This document shows, in pieces, positions 9,701-17,297 of a DNA stretch of 29,003 nt. The stretch comes from Rhizaria sp. SCN 62-66. Its lineage: Eukaryota > Rhizaria, unplaced. The DNA is taken from NCBI GenBank assembly GCA_001724265.1, contig MEDY01000384.1, positions 1 to 29,003 on the forward strand, in the 5' to 3' direction. Position 1 is the first letter of the stretch, and every line of letters begins with the position of its first letter. The notes beneath the pieces were generated by a model. It saw only the letters and a list, made by a program, of their open reading frames with translations, was not told the DNA's origin and made no database searches. Position numbers and translations under genes: made by a program.

Positions 9701-11775
9701 TGCAAGCCCGGGGCTGCCCGCGCCGCCGGCGCCGCCGCCCGCGCCGGCGCCCTGCGGCGAGGCCACCAGGTAGCCGCGCGCGAAGTTGCCCGGCGCGGGG
9801 CCCGTGGGCGTGGGCGCGGACAGCGGGTCGAAACCCAGGCCCAGCCCGAGCCCCAGTCCGTGACCGTGCCCGTGGCCGTGGCCGTGGCCGTGGCCGTGGC
9901 CGTGCAGCAGGTGGTGATCGCCGTCGCCCGCGGCCTGCGCGGCAGCCTGCGCGGCCATCACGGCCGCCGCGGCGGGGGACATGCCGCTGCCGCTGCCGCC
10001 GCCGCCCGCCGCTGCCGCTGCCGCCGCCGCCGCGGCCGCCGCGCTGCGCCGCGCGCCCGCGCCCGAAACTGACGCGAGCGCGGAGAGCACTGCGGCGGCG
10101 GCGGCGGAGCGGCGCGCGCGCTCGATGCTTGAGTGCTCGGAGCCGGGCATGCGCTGTGCGATGACGCGGCCGCGGCGCGAGACTGTCGACGACAGCGGTG
10201 TCGACGCCAGCGCGCCCGAGTCGGCCACCACGGCCGCGCGAGCCGCGCGCAGCAGCGCCTGCGCGTTGGGCGAGGGCGACAGAAGCGACACGGACGAGGG
10301 CGAGACGGCCGAGGGCATCGAGATGCCGCTGTCGTTAAGCGCGGCGATGACCTCGGCCGCCGTGGCCGCGGCCGCCGCGCCGGGTGGGATGAGCACGCGC
10401 GGGCGCTTGCGCTGCTGTGTGATCGCGCTGTCGCCCGCCGCGCCGTGGCCGTGGCTGTGGCCGCCATGGCCGTGTGTGGATTGTGAGGAGGCGCCGTTGA
10501 CGCTGCCGCGGCGGGGCGTCGAGGGCGCGGATTGCTGCGCGCGCGCGCCGTATCCGCCACCGCCGCCGCTACTGCTGCTGCTGTTGTTGTTGTTTCTAGA
10601 GCCGGCGCCGTCGTCGTCGTCATCGTCGTCGTCGTCATCATCCCGGCCGCCGCCGTGGCCGCCGCCCTGGCCGCCGCCGTGGCCGAGCGCGGAGGCGGGC
10701 TCCGCTCGGCGCTTCTTGTTGGCCGAGGGCAGGTTAACCTTGACGTGCTTGGTCGTGATCATCTCGCGGCAGTACTGGTACAGCGCGTCGTGCTCGAGCG
10801 CCTCCTCGTCCTCCGCCGCCGCCGCGGCCGCCGCGGAGGCGCCCGACCCGCGGCGGCCCTTCTTAGTCCCCGCCGCGGCGCCCGCGCCCGCGCCCGCGGC
10901 CCCGCCCGCGGCGCCGCCTTTGCCGTCAATCTGGCGCGCCACGCGGCGCATCGTCGAGTTCCAGCGGTTCTTGATGGCGTTGTCGGTGCGGCCCGGGAGC
11001 AATTTGGCGATCTCGCTCCAGCGCGAGCCCAGCTCCTTGTGCGCGCGGATGATCTGCTCGTCCTCGGCCGCCGTCCACGTCTCCTTCACGATTGCGGGGT
11101 TCAGGTGGTTGTGCCAGCGCTCGCGGCACTGCTTGCCCGTGCGCCCGGGCAGATGCCCGCCCACCGCGGACCAGCGCTTGGTGCCGAACTGTGCGCGCGC
11201 GAGGGGGGGGCAGGGTCGCAAACGGGGAGGCAGGGGATGCAGAAAGAAATAAAATGCAATAAAAATATCGGAGTGGGTGAATAAAATATGCATATCAAAT
11301 ATATTTACATTATAGCGCGCGGATTTGTCACGTTTTTGCATGAGCTGCGTACCTTTGCGACAAGCTCGCGGACCTTTTGGTCCTCCCACGCGACCCACGC
11401 GCGGCGGTCGTCCTTCTCGTCCTCGTCGTTCTCGCTCTCTTCCTCCTCCTCAGAGCCCTCCGCGGCGGCGCCCGCCGCGCCGCTTGCAGCGGGGACCGCG
11501 GCGGACGGCAGCACCAGCGCGCGCGGGCCCGCGGCGGTCGCGGCGGCTGCGGCCGCGACGGCAGCGGCGGCTGCGGCGGCCACGACGGCGCTCGGCAGGG
11601 CTGCGCTGCTGCCGCGGCTCGGCGTGCCCTCGGCAGCCTTCGCGCGCGCGTACGCAGCCACGGTGTTGGCGCCGCGCCCCCTGGTGGGCGCGGCGGAAGA
11701 GTCTGTCGTCGCGTTGTCGGACCCAGCGGAGCCAGACGTGGCCGCCGCGTTGGGGCCTGTCTTGCCCGAGTCCAT
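6725..11775 (-). CDS. R2R3 Myb DNA-binding transcription factor with very long low-complexity tail
   Basis: Exons 11775-11353 and 11188-6725 encode 1628 residues. The protein should be nuclear and bind Myb recognition elements. Residues 1-120 are Ala-rich and end in an acidic block ([15 protein letters not shown]). Repeat R2 follows ([16 protein letters not shown] joined to [15 protein letters not shown], then [14 protein letters not shown]). R3 is [47 protein letters not shown]. All three Trp of each repeat are present. R3 begins with Trp as in animal c-Myb, where plant R2R3 factors have Phe or Ile. A basic cluster (SANKKRR) may be an NLS. The remaining about 1400 residues are Gly/Ala/Ser/His-rich, with a (HG)n run, an Asp run, polyserine and a polyglutamine end. 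There is no R1 repeat: the acidic block abuts R2. ATG 11775 is the preferred start; a 17-codon upstream extension to 11826 uses an in-frame ATG, and a pyrimidine-rich AG just before 11775 could be a 5'-UTR acceptor. Confidence 0.88.
9864..9904 (-). repeat. (CCGTGG)n hexanucleotide repeat encoding (His-Gly)n
   Basis: Six-base units are repeated in tandem inside the Myb coding exon and encode an alternating His-Gly run. This is a likely site of length polymorphism. Confidence 0.85.
11189..11352 (-). other. Spliceosomal intron inside Myb repeat R2
   Basis: This 164-bp phase 0 intron has donor AAAG/GTACGC and acceptor CGCGCGCACAG. Splicing restores a canonical R2 repeat (ELVAK joined to FGTKRW), so the junction is well supported by homology. 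Confidence 0.92.
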
Positions 11776-11843
11776 CAGGCGACTGGGGCGGCAAGAGCGC
11801 AAGATGAGGCACAAGGGAGAACACAAAGAGAAATGGTAAGTTG

Positions 11844-11993
11844 ATGATCACTGGGAAGGAAGCATGGGTCCGAAGACGCGTGGATGACACTGTTGAAGAG
11901 CTGTACGTCGATGGCACGATTCTGAAAGTGCACGACCTCAAAGTCGTTACGAACAAGTATGGTTCTCCATATGGGGATCGTCAATGTGGCTGA
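11844..11993 (+). CDS. Doubtful 49-codon ORF, unassigned
   Basis: The frame starts MITGKEAWVRRRVDDTVEEL and ends KYGSPYGDRQCG before TGA. It has mixed charged and hydrophobic residues, unlike the Ala-rich shadow frames nearby. It lies just upstream of the Myb start on the opposite strand. The antisense frame over the same bases is also open, and no family is recognised. It could be a small gene, a decayed fragment, or chance. Confidence 0.2.
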   Translation: MITGKEAWVRRRVDDTVEELYVDGTILKVHDLKVVTNKYGSPYGDRQCG

Positions 11994-12393
11994 GAATAAT
12001 ACATCCAAATACAATCATATAAATTTACTCTTAAGTTTAAACTAAGAGCTTCCATGCATCGTCTGCGGTGCGTATGGCTTCGTTGAAGATCGACCTCGTG
12101 TCATTGTCCTTGAATCTCACACAGTTCGGTGCTCACAGTCATTTGATCGACAAGATTTGAATCATTTGCATGCAGTTTAGGGTCGACATCGCAGTCTTTT
12201 AATGGTGCCTATTTCGAATTAGTATTTTATTACGAAACTTTGACTTATAAATTGATTGATATTTAGGTATTTTGATGTTTTTTGCACTCGAATTCTCTTT
12301 TTTTGAAAAACCGCGTTTCTGCACGAAGCGCGATTTTTTGAACTTACGAGCACAAAGCGCGTGTGATGTGTGTTAAAAAAGAACGAAAGCGAA

Positions 12394-12464
12394 CGCGTCA
12401 ACGTGAGCACACGCGCACACGAGAATTTAATGTGTGTGTGTGCGCGTGCGAGTTCACGCGGACG
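12394..12464. repeat. Imperfect inverted repeat with TG-run
   Basis: Arms 12394-12420 and 12438-12464 pair through CACGCGCACAC / GTGTGCGCGTG without mismatch, then through CGTGA / TCACG after a small bulge, then imperfectly outward. The loop of about 17 nt is AT-rich. Confidence 0.6.
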
Positions 12465-12829
12465 AAGAAACGAGACGGGTGACAGCGTTAAACGCAGTTA
12501 AATAAAGGCGCCCCGTCTTTTCTCATTCTGTTCTCGTTCTATCTCTTGAGTCAGCACGCCTTACATACTCCTGCCCCCCAGCCGCGCCCTGTCCCGTAGA
12601 GAGACAAAGTGCGGGCTGACCCGGCGCCTGTGGGCGTGTGCGAGCGCCCCCGGCGTCGTCCGCTGCTGCAGCAACAAAGCAAGTGTTTCCCGCCCTGCCG
12701 TCAGCCTGCGTGCGTCAGCGCAAGTTGTCGTTGACGCGATAGCTGACTGGCGGGCAGATCGACAGACTCGGAGCGCGCATCCTGACGTACTGTGAGTGTG
12801 ACCGTGAGAGAGTGGCTGCTGCCGATCGC

Positions 12830-13896
12830 TTAGCAGGTGTTCTTCTCGAGCTGCATCTTCTTGATGTTGGCGATGGCCTGGGCGGGGTTCAGGCCCTTGG
12901 GGCACACGGCCGTGCAGTTGAAGATGGTCTTGCAGCGGTACAGCTTCCAGTGGTCGTTGAGGAACTCGAGGCGCTCGGCGCGCTTCGAGTCGCGCGAGTC
13001 GATGATCCAGCGGTAGGCCTGGAGCAGCACGGCGGGGCCGAGGTACTTATCGCCGTTCCACCAGTACGAGGGGCACGACGTCTGGCAGCACGCGCACAGA
13101 ATGCACTCGTAGAGGCCATCGAGCAGCGCGCGATCCTCCTTGGTCTGGAGGTACTCGCGCTCGCCGGCCTGCTTGGGCTTGGCCTGCAGGTAGGGCTTGA
13201 TGGACGAATACTGCTTGTAGAAGCGCGTGAGGTCGGGGACGAGGTCCTTGACGACGGGCATGTGGGGGAGCGGGTAGATCGTCACGGGCTTGCCGTCCTC
13301 GTCGGGAATGCGGCACAGGCACGCGAGCGTGTTGCGGCCGTTGATGTTCATGGCGCAGGAGCCGCAGATACCCTCGCGGCACGAGCGGCGGAAGGTCACG
13401 GTAGAGTCCTGCTCGTCCTTGATCTTGATAAGAGCGTCAAGGATCATGGGGCCGCACTCCTTGGTGTTGATCTCGTAGGTCTGGAGCATGGGGGTGGGCA
13501 TGGTCTCGGGGTCATAGCTGCGCAAGGGAGATAGCGAAATGACGTCAAGTGCAAAAAGAACAGCGCAGTGCGGCAGAGAGAAAAGCAGGGAGGCGGGATG
13601 TGAGTCGAAAGTGATTAGTATGTTCAAAGCGATGGTTCGCGGTGGAATCAACGAGTTTAACGCATTCGCCACTGTTATAGCAGATGATTACTTGTGGTTT
13701 TACTTCTACCAGACGTAATGCATCAGAGGACGTTGCGGGGCCGTCATGTAGATAGCAAAACAAACGAGGTTGAACGGGAGCAAGAAGCGTACCGGTAAAG
13801 CTTGAACGCGCGGGTGCTGGCCGCACGGATAGGGGCAGCAGCACCCACGGTCTTGGAGACCTTGGACACAACACGACACAGAGAGCTCTTGTTCAT
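12830..13896 (-). CDS. SDHB: Succinate dehydrogenase iron-sulfur subunit, mitochondrial
   Basis: Exons 13896-13793 and 13517-12830 encode 263 residues, the usual length. SDHB carries electrons from the FAD subunit to ubiquinone in complex II of the inner mitochondrial membrane. Residues 1-30 are basic and Ser/Ala-rich without acids, a typical matrix-targeting peptide, followed by the family start FKLYRYDPE. [2Fe-2S] ligands are C81, C86, C89 and C101 ([20 protein letters not shown] region). [4Fe-4S] ligands are C173, C176, C179 and C240; [3Fe-4S] ligands are C183, C230 and C236, within [16 protein letters not shown] and [17 protein letters not shown]. The Trp pair W187/W188 near the quinone site is kept. 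Unlike its neighbours it has no alanine expansions. The start is ATG 13896; an in-frame ATG at 13971 would add 25 hydrophobic/basic residues, but a strong acceptor-like CTCTTTTATCTAG lies directly before 13896, suggesting a 5'-UTR intron instead. Confidence 0.97.
13518..13792 (-). other. Spliceosomal intron in SDHB
   Basis: This 275-bp phase 2 intron has donor TACCG/GTACGC and acceptor CCCTTGCGCAG. Splicing gives FKLYR joined to YDPE, the conserved SDHB N-terminal motif, so both borders are secure. Confidence 0.95.
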
Positions 13897-15173
13897 CGCG
13901 CTAGATAAAAGAGCAACGGAAGCCGGCAGAAAGCACAACGAAGCACGGAAAGGCAGGAGGCGGTGAGGCATGGTTGGCGAGGCCGAGCAAGTTAGAGTCA
14001 CGTCAGACAGATTTGTGGGACTCAACAGCAGGTAGAGAAAATGTAAAAGGATGTTTGCGTGGAAATAACACCACTCAATTGGAAGAGTTAATAAATTCGC
14101 AAGAATCGTGCGTGTGCACAACGATCAGATCACTTTTGTTGTATCGGCCACCTCTGAGTACTTTAAAGTCTAGCCGCGAGCAGGCCCACAGTCACCCTCT
14201 CAGTCTAACCCTCCGAATTCCACACCATTACAACCGACATCACTCGATTAGCATCAACATCTGGGCTTGATATTGTATTATTTTCACTATTGTGGATTTT
14301 TCTATACTACTGTTTATTTATACACCTTGTGGTGCCCATGTACCTCTTTAATGCCCCTCGACGACAGCTGAGTCAACGCCAGCCGACTCTTGTAATCATA
14401 GATCCGGATGAATTTGGTCGAGTTATTCGTTGATCTGTGAGATCTATGGTCAATTCTGCGTTTTTGTTGCCTTTTTGTACCAGGCATATCTGTTTTTGTG
14501 CTGCAAGCCCTTGATCGCGTTACGGTGAGTGTCGGTGTGTTAAGTCGCTGTTTTGTGCCATGTTAATGATCCCCAATGTTTGCGGGATCGTAGACGGCAT
14601 TGATGGATGATATCAGGACTGTTGCATCACTTGGGTGTTGAGAGAGGCATGATTTCTGTCGATTTACTACTTGTTTGTCTATGAACATCCTTTAGCTTCT
14701 CTAAGCACTTGCCTAGGTTGCTCTCTTGCGCGAGCTCTCTGTTTGCTGTTTGCTACTTTAGGATGCAAGCTGGCCTATATGGCACTTCTGTTTATTATTT
14801 TAGCCTTGTATTGTATGTGTAATACTATTCTATTATGGGGCTTGGTTTGCGGCCTATCACTGCTTATTAACAGTCCGCATGACCATGGATACTTTACGCA
14901 AATGAACCCTCAACTCGAGAACGAATACGAATAAAGTGAGTGTATACAAGACCAATGACTGCAATTTCAAAATTAGATGTGATATAGTCAATGTGATAGA
15001 TACTATCGCGTCTGCATTGTCGCAATATCTCCATAGGTTACACATTCCACGTCATATGTCACGCTTTTAGATCTCCTTTGAAGAGTGGTCATCTTACACT
15101 CTCGGTGCTCAACCCATGTTCGTATTCCTTGCACAGCTATTATCTCGCCACTGGCATCGTCAAATAAGAATCA
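13897..15173. promoter_or_regulatory. Long divergent spacer between SDHB and the 15174 gene
   Basis: This is the longest gene-free stretch (about 1.28 kb), mostly AT-rich. It must hold the SDHB promoter and that of the next gene. It also contains a possible extra plus-strand transcript: a strong donor (ACG/GTGAGT, 14524), an acceptor (TTTGCTACTTTAG, ending 14760) and AATAAA at 14930-14935. Short frames occur (a 51-codon hydrophobic frame from ATG 14779 to 14934; a 31-codon frame from ATG 14338), none recognised. I see no tRNA or snRNA signature. Confidence 0.35.
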
Positions 15174-17028
15174 ATGGGTACTCGGTGGTACGTAGCTACA
15201 TGTTCTGTATGAACTTCTTTTTGTAACTCTCAAATCCTAATATATCTTCATTAATCCTTCTCACCGATCTTAACATATCGCCCTCGTTTCCCGACCGCTC
15301 AGTCTCTGGCACTGGAATGTGCCCGCCAAGTCTTCCCTCGAGGCCGAGACGAAGCGGCTGCACCACCACCTGACTTCTTCCTTGGGCGCGATTGACCTGA
15401 TTGCCGCGGCGGCGTCGTCCTCGCCGTCGACGGACGCGGCTGTGCTGGCGGACCTGGTGCGCAATGTGCTGGGCACGGCGCGTCCCCACGGTGACCGCGC
15501 GACCGCGCGCACCGACAGCGCCAGCGCGCCCGCGGGCTCGCCCGCCGTCCGCGGACCCTTTGCCGCCGCGTCCCCCGCCGCGGGCCCCGGCTCCGCGCCC
15601 GGCTCGGCCTTCGTCGGCGCGGCGGGCACCCCCGCTGCCGCTGCTGGCGGCGGCGGCGGTGGCGGTGGGCCGGGGTCGAGCTCGAGCGTGGTGCCGCTGG
15701 CGCTGACGCCCACCGTGATGGCCGTGCTCGAGATGTACTCGCACCCTACGCCCACGCCCTCCGGCACCGGCGGCGGCGGCGGCACGGCTGCGCAGACCGC
15801 GGCGCAGCAGGCCAAAGCGGGCGCGGCCGCGGTGGCGAGCGCCGAGACGGTGGCCGCGGAGGCCGGCACGCTAACGGCGACGGCGACGGTCGACCCCTCA
15901 GTTTTCTTCCGCGTTTCCTTCGCACACGCCCCCGAGCGCACCTTCATTGTCACCCCGCACTGTCCCATCCCGACCCCGCCGCATCACGCCGCCGGCGCGG
16001 GCGCTGCGGCGGCCGTCGCGTACGGGCGCGACGTGCTGGAGACGTCGCCCGACGCGCTCTCACTGCTGTTCCGCCTGCGCGTGCCGACGCTGCGCCGCGC
16101 CGAGCCGCTGCGTCTGCTCGCCGCGCTGGCGTTGGGCGATGTCGTCGTGCGAGTGGCGGGGCGCGACGCCGACGCTGCGGGCGCCGCGGGCCGCGCGGGC
16201 GCCGCGCTCCTGCTCGACGTCGAGCTGCTCCACTGCGCGGACGTGTTCGTCGACCCTCGCTGCTGGGACGCGCTCTTCTCGCTGCTCGTCCCCGCCGCGG
16301 CCGCCATGACCGTCACCGAGGCCAACACGCGCTTTTCGCCCTCGCTCCACCCCGAGGCACCGCACGTCGCCGCCGCGCTCGCCGCAGCGGCCGCGGGCGC
16401 GCGCGGCGGCGCGGGCGCCACGGCCTGGGCGGGCGGCATGGCGGCGCGCGCGGCCGTGTCCGCCGCGCTGGCCGCGCCCGCCGCCACAGCCCTGCTCGGG
16501 CTCGCAGCGCTGCCCCCCGGCGTCCCCGGCGCCGCCGCCCCCGCCGCCATGGGCGCTGTCGCCACGCTGGCGTGCCCGGAGCCCGCGGCGGGCGAGAGCG
16601 GGCTGGCCACCGGGGAGGGCGCGCCCGGCGCAGCGCTGCCCGGCGCGGCGAGCGGGTTAGGCGACGGTTTCTACGACTGGGCCGTCGTTGCCGCGTCCCC
16701 GCTGGGCGTGGAGCTCCCCGAGCACGAGGCCGCCGCCGCGGCGGCTGTGGACGCCGACGGCACAGTGTACGGTGCAGCGGTGCAGAGCGGGGCCGTCGCG
16801 GTGGGCACGCTTGCCAGCGGCGACAACGGGCTGCCCGCGGACGGGGGCGCAGTCGCGCTGCCGCTGGCCACTGTAAGCGCTGGCGCTGGCGCTGGTGCGG
16901 GTGCTGGTCCGGTACGCGTTACCCGCGTGTCCCCGGGCGGCTTCGCGTTCGGCGCCTGGGGGCTGGGGCAGCATTACTCGCCCGCGCACACTGCGCTGCA
17001 GTACGTCCAGCTCATGCTGCACCTGTGA
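15174..17028 (+). CDS. Uncharacterised protein, 579 aa, with proposed 14-nt first exon
   Basis: The long exon 15303-17028 has no usable ATG near its 5' end (the frame opens after TAA 15271, first Met much later), so it must be joined to an upstream exon. The best candidate is ATG 15174 to 15187 (14 nt, TG/GTACGT donor) spliced to acceptor CCCGACCGCTCAG. This keeps the frame and gives MGTRCLWHWNVPAKSSLEAE. Residues about 20-50 look helical (LEAETKRLHHHLTSSLGAID). Ala/Gly-rich linkers follow, then better-structured blocks beginning SVFFRVSFAHAPERTFIVTP and LSLLFRLRVPTLRR, a Cys/Asp-containing segment LLHCADVFVDPRCWDALFSL, and a C terminus FGAWGLGQHYSPAHTALQYV. No family is recognised and no catalytic motif, signal peptide or membrane segment is clear. 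It converges on PSMG2. A different first exon remains possible. Confidence 0.65.
15188..15302 (+). other. Proposed intron after a 14-nt first exon
   Basis: This 115-bp candidate has donor GTGGTACGTAGC and pyrimidine-rich acceptor CGTTTCCCGACCGCTCAG. Phase 2 matches on both sides, and the in-frame stop at 15165 limits the exon to this ATG. The donor is the same GTACGT type as in other genes here. Confidence 0.5.
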
Positions 17029-17143
17029 GTACCCATGATCACACGTGGGTACGTATTACCTGGATTATACGAACAAGGTCCAACGCTAAGAGCTGTTCGT
17101 GCGATGTGTTGTTCCGTTAATATGCTAGTTAGTTGTGAAGTTT

Positions 17144-17149
17144 AATAAA
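17144..17149 (+). terminator. Poly(A) signal AATAAA after the 15174 gene
   Basis: AATAAA lies 115 bp after the TGA at 17026-17028, in AT-rich sequence. It supports 17028 as the end of the terminal exon. Confidence 0.5.
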
Positions 17150-17297
17150 AATTATTGTTTGTTTATTTGTTCGATAATACGTTGACATCTATGAGTTGAA
17201 TGATTATTCACACGTTAATTTCAGTGTCATGGCCCCTGGCCCCATACGTTCGCGAATCACTGCACTCTGGCACTCTGGCACTCACGCAAGCTGGAGC

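Larger units (their letters stand above)
11776..12829. other. Spacer between Myb 5' end and SDHB 3' end
   Basis: Both flanking genes are on the minus strand, so this holds the SDHB 3' flank and the Myb promoter. Four parts are visible. 11776-11840 is pyrimidine-rich on the minus strand (Myb 5' UTR or a leader splice site). 11840-12180 has moderate GC and codon-like frames on both strands (see findings). 12190-12400 is AT-rich. 12394-12464 is an imperfect inverted repeat around a TG run. 12570-12829 is GC-rich and may be SDHB 3' UTR. No tRNA was seen. Confidence 0.4.

Noticed and set aside
6813-11284. Long plus-strand open frames (up to about 440 codons) opposite the Myb gene
   Set aside because: They are Arg/Pro/Ala-rich mirrors of GC-rich codons; the minus strand encodes an unmistakable Myb domain.
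12561-12905. 114-codon minus-strand frame overlapping the SDHB 3' end
   Set aside because: It overlaps the conserved SDHB C terminus in another frame and is probably 3' UTR.
14779-14934. 51-codon hydrophobic frame with overlapping AATAAA
   Set aside because: AT-rich sequence gives hydrophobic codons by chance; no homology or codon bias like the real genes.
15319-17028. GTG at 15319 as the start of the orphan gene
   Set aside because: Non-ATG start in a nuclear gene is unlikely; the frame is open upstream to a good splice acceptor.
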